From Aquibacillus salsiterrae (GTDB lineage: Bacteria > Bacillota > Bacilli > Bacillales > Amphibacillaceae), in NCBI RefSeq assembly GCF_028416595.1, contig NZ_JAMQKC010000005.1:1-64000 (forward strand): 64,000 nt of DNA. The letters are read 5' to 3'. The position numbers were made by a program, and so were the translations under genes. Positions within the stretch are counted from its first letter, which is position 1; each line of letters starts with the position of its first letter. Shown one piece after another: positions 17,000-25,899 of the stretch. The notes under the pieces are model-generated. The model ran no database searches. It saw only the letters and a program-made list of their open reading frames with translations, and was not told the DNA's origin.

Positions 17000-17374
17000 T
17001 TACCTTTTAGCAATAACATCCATTTCCACACTAACATCTTTAGGCAAACGGCTAACTTCCACACATGCCCGTGCAGGATATGGTTCCTTTAGAAAAGTAG
17101 CATAGATTTCGTTCACTTTAGCAAAGTCTTCCATATTTGCTAAGTAAATAGTAAACTTAACAACATTAGCAAAGTCAAGATTTGCTTCTGTTAAAATAGC
17201 TTGTAAATTTTTCAATACTTGTGCTGTTTGATTTTCAATTCCTTCAACAATTTCACCAGTTTCAGGATTAATCGGAATTTGTCCAGATACAAAAACTAAG
17301 TCACCAAGGTCAATTGCTTGTGAATATGGACCAATTGCTTGTGGAGCATTGTTAGTATGAATTGCTTTTACCAT
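17000..17374 (-). CDS. ridA: RidA (YjgF/YER057c/UK114) enamine/imine deaminase
   Basis: A 124-residue protein with the full RidA pattern: APQAIGPYSQA near the N-terminus, VSGQIPINPETGE, NLQAILTEA, and the carboxylate-binding Arg in YPARACVEV. It hydrolyses reactive 2-aminoacrylate and other enamines made by PLP enzymes, in the cytoplasm as a trimer. In Bacillus the paralogue YabJ also affects purine gene control. GGGGG eight bases before the ATG supports the start. Monocistronic. Confidence 0.93.
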   Translation of the reverse strand: MVKAIHTNNAPQAIGPYSQAIDLGDLVFVSGQIPINPETGEIVEGIENQTAQVLKNLQAILTEANLDFANVVKFTIYLANMEDFAKVNEIYATFLKEPYPARACVEVSRLPKDVSVEMDVIAKR

Positions 17375-17473
17375 TTTTTCTTCCCCCTAAATAGATATGT
17401 TAATTAGATACTACCACAATTAGCCCCATCAATGTCCAATTGTAGATGCTGATTTCGACCTAAGGGTTGCTTC

Positions 17474-17502
17474 CTGACACTTAATATAGTTGACTATAAG
17501 AT
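17474..17502 (+). promoter_or_regulatory. Likely promoter of yjbQ
   Basis: CTGACA (17474-17479), a 17-bp spacer and TAAGAT (17497-17502), 25 bp upstream of the start codon. Confidence 0.5.
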
Positions 17503-17526
17503 AGAGACTAGTTGGAGGATGATTTG

Positions 17527-17928
17527 ATGGAAAATACGTTCTATTTAAAAACAGACAGACGAGACCAAATGATTGAGGTCACCTCAGAAGTTCAGGCATG
17601 GATTGATGAAAATGGAATTCGGGATGGAATAATTATCGTTTCTTCGCTACATACAACAGCAGGGATTACTGTTAACGAAAATGCTGACCCAGATGTAAAA
17701 ACAGATTTTTTAATGCGGCTTGATGAGGTCTATCCTTGGGAACATCCGAAAGATAGGCATATCGAAGGGAATACGGCTGCCCATCTAAAAACAAGTACAG
17801 TAGGACATGCCCAAACTTTAGTGATTACTGATGGTCGTCTCGTACTAGGTACATGGCAAGGAATTTATTTTTGTGAATTTGATGGGCCAAGACAGCGAAA
17901 GTTTCTCGTCAAGGTGGTTAATGGTTGA
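17527..17928 (+). CDS. yjbQ: YjbQ family (UPF0047) protein
   Basis: About 133 residues from the ATG at 17527, with GGAGG (17514-17518) correctly spaced; an upstream TTG overlaps that site and is rejected. The conserved family residues are present: [32 protein letters not shown] and [15 protein letters not shown]. The fold is a small trimeric beta protein; E. coli YjbQ has weak thiamin-phosphate synthase activity and its real role is unclear. It is one of few plus-strand genes and is divergent from ridA. A hairpin with arms AGAATTGGC/GCCAATTCT follows at about 17960-17991. Confidence 0.9.
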   Translation: MENTFYLKTDRRDQMIEVTSEVQAWIDENGIRDGIIIVSSLHTTAGITVNENADPDVKTDFLMRLDEVYPWEHPKDRHIEGNTAAHLKTSTVGHAQTLVITDGRLVLGTWQGIYFCEFDGPRQRKFLVKVVNG

Positions 17929-18045
17929 TCGGTTTATGCTTTCTTATCTTTTAAAGTAAGAATTGGCACAGATGTTGCTGTAGCCAATTCTTATGTCAGT
18001 TATTGAAAACATCTCCTTAATTGGAATCGTTTAAGGGGCAACGAT

Positions 18046-19239
18046 TTAAATTGGATATGGAATCTCTTCCTTTTTCAATTGATTAATGATATATAATCCC
18101 GTGCAACGCTCGCGCAATTTAAACGCTTCATTCAGACTCATTCTTACAAGCGCAACGTCAATATCCAACTCTTCTGGCGTTGTTGGTCCACCGACTAACT
18201 TGAGTAACCCGCGCAACTCCTCGACACTCGGCAATGCATCTATCTCTTGTTTTATTTCCTCAAAATGCGTACGGAAAAGTTTAACCAATTCAGAGCCATT
18301 ACTAGTATCGACAGCAAGACTTGGCAGCATTTTACGATATAAATCCGAAATGATAGTAGTAGTTACGCCTACCTTAGCCCCGTGTAGCAGTTGATGAGCA
18401 TCTTTATCTAGCAAATCCATTTCCCAATAGTGTGATAGATGGTGCTCTCCACCGGAAGCTGGTCTTGAGAAATCTAGCACTAGCATGACTAAGCCAGATT
18501 CAATTAAGGAATGAATTAGAATTTCAATTCCCTCGTCATCTGCATTGGCGATTTTTTCAGCATTGTTGACGCACTTTTCTAATGAAGCTCTTGTCATATC
18601 TGCTGCAAGTTGATAGTATGGTTCTTTCCCTATCAAATCCGAAATTTTCCAATCTAGTAAAGACGTATATTTGCCTAATATATCGCCAAAGCCTGCAGCA
18701 GTCATTTCTTTTGGTGCCGCCTTCAAAATATCAATATCGGCAAAAAGCGCCATTGGTGAGGCTGTCTGAATTGTTTGTTTAACTCCTCTGAGGATTAACG
18801 GAGCGCCTTTTGAAGTGAATCCATCCACAGATGCAGCTGTCGGTATGGAAATAAACGGAATATCCATTTTATATCCAGCAAACCTTACGATATCATGGAT
18901 CGTACCCGAACCAACAGCCAAAAATACATCTGTATCATGAGGCGTTTCGATCATTAATTGGACCATCGCTTGTTCATCAGCAATGACTTGCCCATGATTA
19001 TTTGGTTGTAAGTTAACAATCGTCGTTTCAAAAACATCCGTTAACAAACTAGCTAAATGATCCCCTGCCACTTTTTTCGTATGATAGTCAACGACTAAGA
19101 CAATACGCTCATAACCTTGCTTTGTTAAATAAGGAGGAACTAGTTCAATCGCTTTGTTCTGCACGGTTATTTCAGGAAAATTTACATCTGTCACATTTAA
19201 TTCTTTACAAAGCTGCTCTAACTGTTTCCTAACATCCAT
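18046..19239 (-). CDS. araM: AraM, sn-glycerol-1-phosphate dehydrogenase
   Basis: A 397-residue iron-alcohol-dehydrogenase-like protein. It has the NAD-binding GSGTIHD (residues 110-116), SIPTAASVDGFTS (131-143), and likely metal ligands Asp186, His in GGEHHLSHYW and His in LLHGAKVG. The Bacillus AraM (394 residues) is a Ni-dependent enzyme reducing DHAP to glycerol-1-phosphate, the precursor of heptaprenylglyceryl lipids, despite lying in the arabinose operon. Here too it sits just behind an arabinofuranosidase gene, though a terminator-like hairpin separates them. Its link with arabinose metabolism remains unexplained. Confidence 0.9.
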   Translation of the reverse strand: MDVRKQLEQLCKELNVTDVNFPEITVQNKAIELVPPYLTKQGYERIVLVVDYHTKKVAGDHLASLLTDVFETTIVNLQPNNHGQVIADEQAMVQLMIETPHDTDVFLAVGSGTIHDIVRFAGYKMDIPFISIPTAASVDGFTSKGAPLILRGVKQTIQTASPMALFADIDILKAAPKEMTAAGFGDILGKYTSLLDWKISDLIGKEPYYQLAADMTRASLEKCVNNAEKIANADDEGIEILIHSLIESGLVMLVLDFSRPASGGEHHLSHYWEMDLLDKDAHQLLHGAKVGVTTTIISDLYRKMLPSLAVDTSNGSELVKLFRTHFEEIKQEIDALPSVEELRGLLKLVGGPTTPEELDIDVALVRMSLNEAFKLRERCTGLYIINQLKKEEIPYPI

Positions 19240-19287
19240 TCTAAACAGATCCTTTCCAATCCATTATTTTAAACCGTTCTATTCGAT

Positions 19288-19320
19288 AAAAATTGTCGGG
19301 AGGACCGTCCCCCCGACAAT
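19288..19320 (-). terminator. Terminator between the GH51 gene and araM
   Basis: Arms ATTGTCGGG (19292-19300) and CCCGACAAT (19312-19320), with further G/C pairing inside and TTTTT following on the minus strand. It may reduce rather than abolish read-through into araM. Confidence 0.75.
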
Positions 19321-19330
19321 TTTCAAATTA

Positions 19331-20809
19331 TTACTCTGCGATAGAAATAACAACAACAGACTTCGCTGGTAATTCGACTTTAAGCGTGTTTCCGTCAGCT
19401 TTGAAGCCAGTAAAATCAACTGGTTTTACGTTTTCTGGATTTTCAAACGTGTTATGCGCATTCATTTCTTGAGCTGTTATCATTCGTCCAGTTACATCTT
19501 TTAAATCTGCTCCACGTAAATCTAGATCAAGCGTAGCACTCTTTTCTTTATCCATATTACACAAAGAAACATTGATTCGGCCGTTTTTCTTAGAAGCAGA
19601 TCCATTAACTTGTTCGTATGAAATATCTCCGTAAGTTACTTCTTCTACTTCAAGGTCTAACGCAACTCTCTCGGCATCTTGGTGTACTTTGTACATCTCA
19701 AACACATGATACGTTGGAGTTAAAATCATTTTTTCATTTTCTGTTAAAATCATTGCTTGAATAACGTTGATCATTTGAGCAATATTCGCCATCCGTACTC
19801 GGTCGTTGTGGTTATTAAAAATGTTTAGGGAAGCACCGGCAACTAGTGCATCACGAACCGTATTTTGCTGGTAAAGGAAGCCTGGGTTTGTACCAGGTTC
19901 CACATCGTACCAAGCACCCCACTCATCAATGATCATGTCAATACGCTTTTCAGGATCGTATTTGTCCATAATCGTACCATGGCGTTCAATTAACTCCTCA
20001 ATATATAACGTCTTTTTCATCGTGATATCCCAGTCGGCTTCAGAAAAGTTAGTTGCGGAACCTTTGTTTTCAAATCCACCCGGGTGGACATAATAGTGGA
20101 CACTTAATCCATCCATGAAGCGCGCAGCTTCACGCATTAATACTTCTGTCCAGTTGTAGTCGGCCACGTTCGGTCCACCAGCAATTTTGAAAATTTTATT
20201 ATCGCCATAGTTACGTACATATGTTTGGAAACGACGATATAGATCAGAGTAGTATTGCGGTCTCATGTTACCACCACAACCCCAGTTTTCATTTCCCACA
20301 CCAAAATACTTTAATTTCCATGGCTCTTCTTGACCATTTTCTTGGCGCCAGTTAGCCATTGGTGACTCCCCGTCAAATGTCATGTATTCGACCCATTCTG
20401 ACATTTCTTGAACTGTACCACTACCAACATTACCGTTAATGTATGGCTCTGCACCTAACATATCACAAAGCATCATGAATTCATGTGTCCCGAAGTGGTT
20501 GTTTTCGATAACGCCGCCCCAGTGCGTATTAACCATCCGCTTACGACTTTCACGTGGGCCAATCCCATCTTTCCAGTGGTATTCATCAGCAAAACAGCCC
20601 CCAGGCCAACGAAGAACCGGAACTTCGATGTTCTTTAAAGCTTCTAATACATCGTTACGGATACCGTTTGTGTTCGGAATCGAAGAATCTTCCCCAACCC
20701 AGATACCTTCATAAATACATCTTCCTAAGTGTTCTGCAAAGTGACCATAAATATTTTTGTTGATTATACCTCTATTTACATCTGCATTTAAAACAGCTTT
20801 ATTTGCCAT
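19331..20809 (-). CDS. Alpha-L-arabinofuranosidase, GH51 (first copy)
   Basis: A 492-residue intracellular GH51 enzyme without signal peptide. The acid/base Glu174 is in [12 protein letters not shown] and the nucleophile Glu296 in [22 protein letters not shown] marks the early barrel strand. It releases terminal alpha-L-arabinofuranosyl groups from imported oligosaccharides. It differs clearly from the second GH51 protein at 49324, with GNENWG versus GNEMDG at the acid/base site, so the two are divergent paralogues and may prefer different linkages. Good AGGAGG before the ATG. It is the second gene of an AraR-type operon starting with the GH27 gene (56-bp gap). Confidence 0.92.
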   Translation of the reverse strand: MANKAVLNADVNRGIINKNIYGHFAEHLGRCIYEGIWVGEDSSIPNTNGIRNDVLEALKNIEVPVLRWPGGCFADEYHWKDGIGPRESRKRMVNTHWGGVIENNHFGTHEFMMLCDMLGAEPYINGNVGSGTVQEMSEWVEYMTFDGESPMANWRQENGQEEPWKLKYFGVGNENWGCGGNMRPQYYSDLYRRFQTYVRNYGDNKIFKIAGGPNVADYNWTEVLMREAARFMDGLSVHYYVHPGGFENKGSATNFSEADWDITMKKTLYIEELIERHGTIMDKYDPEKRIDMIIDEWGAWYDVEPGTNPGFLYQQNTVRDALVAGASLNIFNNHNDRVRMANIAQMINVIQAMILTENEKMILTPTYHVFEMYKVHQDAERVALDLEVEEVTYGDISYEQVNGSASKKNGRINVSLCNMDKEKSATLDLDLRGADLKDVTGRMITAQEMNAHNTFENPENVKPVDFTGFKADGNTLKVELPAKSVVVISIAE

Positions 20810-20865
20810 TAGTATTCCTCCTATTAATCATTTGTTATATTAAAATAATTGTTATATGAAAAGAG

Positions 20866-22146
20866 TTAGGACAGCTGTAGTAGCATGGATGCATGCGGTT
20901 CTAATGTGTAACTTATTTTGCCTTCAACCTCACCTAACTGTTGTTTCTTCCATAGGTCTCTTGCTAGTTTAGTAGATTCTAATTGAAGTTCCTCCCATGT
21001 CACGCTAACTTCTGCTTGCTCTTCACTTGCATTAAACAACGCTACATAAGTGTTACCTTCATCATCTTTTGAACACCAAACAATTCGGTCATCTTCTCGG
21101 TACACTTGTCTAGCACCATAAGACTCTCGGTGCACCTTTAGTACTTCTTCATTCGTAATTAATTCCAGTGTCCATTCGTCATTATCACGGAGTTCTCCAC
21201 CAAACATTAACGGAGATCTAAAAATCGACCAAAGCGTCATCATCGTCACTTGCTCATCCTTAGTGAACCTTGACAAGCGGTCAGCACCGCCACCGTCCAC
21301 TGACCGAATACCGATATGACCTAACGGAAGCATATCTGCATCAGGCCAGTGCCCAAGACCTACATTCTTGCTCCATTTATAACACCTTGTAAACATATCA
21401 TGCAGTAAGTGCCAGTGATCCCAATAATCATCTGTCATTCGCCACATGTTAGCATTTTCTTCAAATAAACTAGCGTGCTCAAGTGGTGCAGGACCCGGTG
21501 ATAAGCTCAAGACCATATCTCTGCCACAGTGATCAATTGCCTTGCGAATTGCTTTTATCTCTTCTGTATGCGCGCTATACAATTTCGAATCAGCAATATC
21601 GTCAACCTTAACGAAATCCACTTCCCACTCTGCATATAGTTGGAACAAGGAGTTATAATAGTCTTGAGCCCCTTCTTTGTTCATATCCACACCATACATA
21701 TCTGTGTTCCACGGACATATGGAATTTGGCTTTGCAATGTCACGTGCGCGTTTATCCGTTCCTAACAATTTCGTGTTTTGATGGACTGCTTGCCTAGGTA
21801 TTCCGCGCATAATATGAATCCCGAATTTTAAACCGAGGCTATGTACAAAATCAGCTAACGGTTTGAAGCCGTTTCCACCTTTTGCGGATGGAAAACGATT
21901 TTCTGCCGGAATTAACCGAGAATATTCATCCATTTTCAGTGGTACGAACGGGCGGTAAACAGAGGATGTTGCCCCCGGCTCAGACCACTGTATATCAACA
22001 ACCACATATTCCCAGCCATATTGTTTCATGTGTTCGGCCATATATTCAGCATTGCCTCTTACTTCCTCTTCTCTAACCGTTGCACCGTAACAATCCCAAC
22101 TATTCCACCCCATCGGTGGTGTTTGTGCAAATTTATGATGGTTCAT
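20866..22146 (-). CDS. GH27 glycosidase, probable beta-L-arabinopyranosidase
   Basis: About 426 residues from the ATG at 22146; AGGAGG (22153-22158) is six bases upstream. GH27 hallmarks: PPMGWNSWDCYG at residues 10-21, nucleophile Asp182 in VDFVKVDD, acid/base Asp about 239-240 in WRMTDDYWDHW. Alpha-galactosidases have DD in the early barrel strand; here it is VVDIQW (residues 49-54), with Ile in place of the second Asp. From memory, the Geobacillus beta-L-arabinopyranosidase also has Ile there, and Ile-to-Asp restores galactosidase activity. With arabinan neighbours, I favour beta-L-arabinopyranosidase; alpha-galactosidase remains possible. No signal peptide. First gene of the GH27-GH51 operon. 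Confidence 0.8.
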   Translation of the reverse strand: MNHHKFAQTPPMGWNSWDCYGATVREEEVRGNAEYMAEHMKQYGWEYVVVDIQWSEPGATSSVYRPFVPLKMDEYSRLIPAENRFPSAKGGNGFKPLADFVHSLGLKFGIHIMRGIPRQAVHQNTKLLGTDKRARDIAKPNSICPWNTDMYGVDMNKEGAQDYYNSLFQLYAEWEVDFVKVDDIADSKLYSAHTEEIKAIRKAIDHCGRDMVLSLSPGPAPLEHASLFEENANMWRMTDDYWDHWHLLHDMFTRCYKWSKNVGLGHWPDADMLPLGHIGIRSVDGGGADRLSRFTKDEQVTMMTLWSIFRSPLMFGGELRDNDEWTLELITNEEVLKVHRESYGARQVYREDDRIVWCSKDDEGNTYVALFNASEEQAEVSVTWEELQLESTKLARDLWKKQQLGEVEGKISYTLEPHASMLLQLS

Positions 22147-22180
22147 TAAAACCCTCCTTAGATGAAGCATCACCTAATAA

Positions 22181-22194
22181 TTAAAACGCTTACA
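22181..22194. promoter_or_regulatory. Candidate cre (CcpA) site
   Basis: TTAAAACGCTTACA matches the catabolite-responsive consensus TGWAANCGNTNWCA except at one position. It lies in the leader about 35 bp upstream of the GH27 start, where CcpA could block transcription when preferred sugars are present. Confidence 0.6.
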
Positions 22195-22255
22195 ACAGAG
22201 GTTCATTTAGTAATTTTTCTTTAAAACGTACTACCTCTAAGTAGAACTTTAAAAC

Positions 22256-22340
22256 TTGAACGTACATGATATTTATTTTTAACTAACAACAAATAATTTG
22301 TACGTATGTTAAGATTATGAAAAATCAGCATATTTGTCAA
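22256..22340 (-). promoter_or_regulatory. Promoter and AraR-like operator pair of the GH27-GH51 operon
   Basis: On the minus strand the -35 is a perfect TTGACA (22335-22340) with -10 TAATCT at 17 bp (or CATAAT at 15 bp). Two operator-like sites follow: TTGTACGTATGT (22298-22309), right after the -10, and TTGAACGTACAT (22256-22267). Their centres are 42 bp apart. The known Bacillus AraR box has the core TTGTACGTACAA. Position and spacing fit cooperative repression relieved by L-arabinose. Confidence 0.7.
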
Positions 22341-22423
22341 GAAATTATGTGTTAGATTCACACTTTTTTCCTAACATCAAAAGGAAGGGAACGCCCTTTT
22401 CTTTGCGACGCACCCTTATCTTA

Positions 22424-24697
22424 TTAATTTCTGTCATTTACTATTTTCACTTCATATACAGCACCAGCAGCGTTACCTTCTTCTGACTTAAACTTAACGG
22501 TCACTTTATCCTTACCTTCTGTTAATAATCTCGGAATCTCATAATACTCGTCAAAAAGTTCACCTGGCTTATTAAAGTGAAGCTTCTCTTTTCCAATAAC
22601 TTGGCCATCAACAAGTATTTCAAAATACCGTTCATACATCTTTCCATCTACATGTAAATTAGCGTCACTGCCATAATAAGTAACCACTATATACATCTGT
22701 TTGTCACTTTCAACGGCCATATCATAACTGAAATAACCATCTCCTCTACTATCGCGCCAACCTGAGTGTACAACGTTTAGATAACCAGAGAATGAGTTTT
22801 CCGCCTGCATATTGTGATCAACTTCTGGTTGTTGTTCATTCGGATTCACAATATCAACTGTTATTCTCCGTCTTCTATCCGCTTCCTCTTTTTCCGTATC
22901 TTTATAGGTTGCAAATTCCGTAGTATTCATCATTTTCCAGTATAAGGAATACCTCTGATGGTGCAGCTGATAGAAAGGAACTAGTGTTATCGAAACATTT
23001 CCTGGCTTTCCGACTGCTTCCGTTTTGAATACTAATTGCAATGGATCTTTACTAATCCATTCATTCGGATCTTCTTTATCCGTGACTAATACCGGAACAT
23101 CAATTAATGGATGATTGTTTAATTCTTGATGGTCGTCAAGGATATCTGTCTCAGGATAATTTTCCCGCCCTAGTGCCCCAGCCAATACAACCGGACCATA
23201 CATAATAGACTTTTTCAATCTATCATCTTTTGCTTGATAAATGTGAAGGTTAATTGGTAATTCTACTTCGACATGGTCACCTACTACCCAATCTTTAGTT
23301 ACAGTTAGATAGCCATTTTCCACTTTTCCATTGACACTCTCTCCATTTACCGTAACCAAAACCTCTCCTGCAGCCCAGTAAGGTACTCGAATTTTTAACG
23401 ATAGAGAGCTATTATCCGTATCTTTAAATACTAGTGAAATTCTATTCGTTTCAGGGAACGTAGTCTTCTGTTCAATGGTTATGTCTCTATCTTCAAGATC
23501 AATTCTTGATGCAATAAACAGGTTAACAAAAAGATCATCCCCATTACGATAATAAATACTTCTCGTATATCTTGCTGGGTTTTCCATTCCTGTCCCTGTA
23601 CAGCACCAAAATGAGTTATCCGCTGAGCAGTACACTTTGAAGTGCCCAGGTTGTGTTGATACAAAGTATGTCTTCATACCTGAGTCCGGATCTTGTGAAG
23701 CTAAGATGTGATTATACAAAGCTCGTTCATAAAAGTCGATATAGTTTGAATCATGCGACCAATCAAACAAGTGCTCGGTAAGCTTTAACATATTATATGT
23801 GTTACAAGTTTCGGTTGTAAGAATCCCAAGCTCTTCAGCATTTTCCGGGCCAAAGTGTTCTCTTATACTATTCCCACCGATAACATAGGACCTGAAGTTT
23901 GTCACTTGATCCCAGAAAAATGTTGCAATTCTCTTGTACTTTTCCTTACCAGTAATATCGTAAAGCTTGGCACAACCGATAACTTTTGGTATTTGTGTGT
24001 TGGCATGCTTTCCTTCTAAATCATCTTCACCTTTTGCCAATGGCTCTAGTACTAATTCATGATAGAATCTTTCCGCTAGCTTTAAATAATCTTTATTTTC
24101 CGTAATGAGATAGAGGTCTGCGAATGCCTCGTTCATACCACCATGTTCACACGTCAACATCCGTTGAAATTGTTCATCCGTGATTTTATCTAAACCTTGT
24201 TTCGCCCAATCTGCCAGCTTGATTACAACTTCTAAAGCTTTTTCATTGCCTGTATAGTTGTACGCATCGATTAATCCCGCATAGATTTTATGAATACTAT
24301 ACCAAGGAACCCATGATCCACCTAGATTAAAGTGACCAACCTCAAACTCTCCACTAAAGACGTTATCAAAGCATTGCCTCGGGAAACCGCTAACATAACC
24401 TTGATCATCTAAGCTTTGAATATATGCTAACTCATCAATTGCATAATCTAATTTTTGCTTTAGTAATGGACTATTTGATACAGAAACCATTACAGCTGCA
24501 GCTGACAACCAGTGTCCGATAGAGTGTCCAGCAATACCAGTTGATTCCCAACCACCATAACGAGGCTTTTTCGCTTCACGACCAACCGCCTCATAACACG
24601 GCGCAACTAGTCTGTCGACATCTAAATATAATAAATATTCTTTTCCCTTTTCTTGTGAATCTTGGAATAATCCAGGTAAGAGATTGACGTTTCCCAT
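22424..24697 (-). CDS. GH127 beta-L-arabinofuranosidase
   Basis: A 757-residue protein of the former DUF1680 family. The zinc/cysteine active site is visible: Glu296 and Cys298 in TTETCNTYN and the Cys365-Cys366 pair in FWCCTGTGMEN. These correspond to Glu338, Cys340, Cys417 (nucleophile) and Cys418 of Bifidobacterium HypBA1. An alpha/alpha barrel is followed by beta-sandwich domains. No signal peptide, so it is cytoplasmic. The family removes beta-L-arabinofuranosyl residues, as found on hydroxyproline-rich plant glycoproteins and some pectin side chains. GAGGAG precedes the ATG. Its own promoter lies at 24744-24772; I see no AraR box there, and the divergent AraC-type gene is a candidate regulator. 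Confidence 0.9.
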   Translation of the reverse strand: MGNVNLLPGLFQDSQEKGKEYLLYLDVDRLVAPCYEAVGREAKKPRYGGWESTGIAGHSIGHWLSAAAVMVSVSNSPLLKQKLDYAIDELAYIQSLDDQGYVSGFPRQCFDNVFSGEFEVGHFNLGGSWVPWYSIHKIYAGLIDAYNYTGNEKALEVVIKLADWAKQGLDKITDEQFQRMLTCEHGGMNEAFADLYLITENKDYLKLAERFYHELVLEPLAKGEDDLEGKHANTQIPKVIGCAKLYDITGKEKYKRIATFFWDQVTNFRSYVIGGNSIREHFGPENAEELGILTTETCNTYNMLKLTEHLFDWSHDSNYIDFYERALYNHILASQDPDSGMKTYFVSTQPGHFKVYCSADNSFWCCTGTGMENPARYTRSIYYRNGDDLFVNLFIASRIDLEDRDITIEQKTTFPETNRISLVFKDTDNSSLSLKIRVPYWAAGEVLVTVNGESVNGKVENGYLTVTKDWVVGDHVEVELPINLHIYQAKDDRLKKSIMYGPVVLAGALGRENYPETDILDDHQELNNHPLIDVPVLVTDKEDPNEWISKDPLQLVFKTEAVGKPGNVSITLVPFYQLHHQRYSLYWKMMNTTEFATYKDTEKEEADRRRRITVDIVNPNEQQPEVDHNMQAENSFSGYLNVVHSGWRDSRGDGYFSYDMAVESDKQMYIVVTYYGSDANLHVDGKMYERYFEILVDGQVIGKEKLHFNKPGELFDEYYEIPRLLTEGKDKVTVKFKSEEGNAAGAVYEVKIVNDRN

Positions 24698-24743
24698 AAA
24701 ACTTCTCCTCTATTTACAAAATTTAAACCAATCTTTAATTTTT

Positions 24744-24772
24744 ATTATGCAACTACTTCAACCACCTGTGAA
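24744..24772 (-). promoter_or_regulatory. GH127 promoter with palindrome over the -35
   Basis: TTCACA (24767-24772), 17-bp spacer, CATAAT (24744-24749) on the minus strand. The 10-bp palindrome GTGAATTCAC (24768-24777) covers the -35 and could be a regulator site. Confidence 0.6.
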
Positions 24773-24825
24773 TTCACGATTATTATAAAAACCTATCTTT
24801 TTTTTGGATTACCTTTGGTACAATT

Positions 24826-24851
24826 AAGAAAAGCGCAGGCGTCTGGAGCGG
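24826..24851. repeat. Dispersed intergenic repeat, copy 3 (fragment)
   Basis: AAGAAAAGCGCAGGCGTCTGGAGCG; only the left end of the family is present, between GH127 and the AraC-type gene. Confidence 0.55.
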
Positions 24852-24929
24852 AAATCAACTAATAGCAGTTACCTGCGAATTGTATAAAGTAACAATATTT
24901 TTTTAAAAACGCCCACTAAAGGGGGAAAA

Positions 24930-25805
24930 ATGATGCATGAGGTTGTAATAAAATCGAGCCAGCTTCCTCTTGTTCGAGAAATAGGCTTTATGAAAGATGA
25001 ACAGGGTGTATTACGTCACCCCAATCGGTTAATGAAACATATTAACGTCTTTGTCTTTGTGAAAAAAGGACGCCTTCAAGTGTGTGAAGAAGGGAAAGAA
25101 TACATACTAACCGCTGGTGACTATCTGTTTCTAAAACAAGATGTACGTCATTGGGGCGAAGAATTATACATGCCCGGTTCTGAGTGGTATTACATTCATT
25201 TTTATCAGCGATTAAACGATAGCGATCAAGAAAGATACCCGGAATTTTCTCCATTCCAACAATCAAAGATTATGATTGAAGAAGTATATGACACCATACT
25301 CACCCTACCAAAACAAGGGAAGTGTCTAAATCCCGATTTAATAGAATTACAGCTTGCTAAAATTGTGAAAGATTCAGAATTAAATTTTCCGATTAAACCA
25401 TTACATGTTTCAACGTTAACTTATCAATTTTTTCTAGATCTCTATACGGAAAAAATAAATGCCTCACAAAATTCAAGAACGAACCATGTCGTCAATCAAA
25501 TGATTACTATGTTTAAAAAGACGGAGAACAAAAGGCTAAAGAGTACTGACATCGCTAAGGAACTTGGTATGAATTATACCTATTTATCTACACTATTTAA
25601 GCAGCAAACAGGAAAAACTATCACCCAATTCCAAAATGAACTATTAATGGAAAAAGCAATTGACCTTTTCAAAAAAAGCGATAGAAATGTATCAGAAGTA
25701 AGTGAGGCGTTAGGCTTCTCAAACCCTTATTACTTTAGTAGAGTATTTAAAAAAGTAACAGGTGTATCTCCATCTAATTATTTAAGTCACCATTATTTAA
25801 ATTAA
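24930..25805 (+). CDS. AraC-family transcriptional regulator
   Basis: A 291-residue regulator with an N-terminal cupin-like sugar-sensing domain (about residues 20-110, ILTAGDYLFLKQDVRHWG) and a C-terminal double helix-turn-helix (about 190-288). The latter contains STDIAKELGMNYTYLSTLFK and the family signature region EVSEALGFSNPYYFSRVFKK. GGGGG lies just upstream; either of two adjacent ATG codons may be used. It is divergent from the GH127 gene and upstream of an ABC-2 transporter on the same strand (about 95-bp gap). I infer that it activates GH127 expression in response to a sugar; it is not the LacI-type AraR. Confidence 0.88.
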   Translation: MMHEVVIKSSQLPLVREIGFMKDEQGVLRHPNRLMKHINVFVFVKKGRLQVCEEGKEYILTAGDYLFLKQDVRHWGEELYMPGSEWYYIHFYQRLNDSDQERYPEFSPFQQSKIMIEEVYDTILTLPKQGKCLNPDLIELQLAKIVKDSELNFPIKPLHVSTLTYQFFLDLYTEKINASQNSRTNHVVNQMITMFKKTENKRLKSTDIAKELGMNYTYLSTLFKQQTGKTITQFQNELLMEKAIDLFKKSDRNVSEVSEALGFSNPYYFSRVFKKVTGVSPSNYLSHHYLN

Positions 25806-25899
25806 TGACCATTTATACCAAAAATCGGGTTGAATTTTACTAGTTTTTAAGTTACTATTTATTTCCCTGACAAGAAATAAAAGATAAGGCGGTGGTATA

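Noticed and set aside
17957-17992. Firm terminator after yjbQ
   Set aside because: The stem is good but the following T run is poor, so I mention it only in the gene entry.
20866-22146. Plain alpha-galactosidase call for the GH27 protein
   Set aside because: The Ile in VVDIQW and the arabinose operon context favour beta-L-arabinopyranosidase, though the alternative is not excluded.
24930-25805. Naming the AraC-family protein as the arabinose regulator AraC
   Set aside because: Bacilli use GntR/LacI-type AraR for arabinose and two such genes are present; this protein's ligand is unknown.
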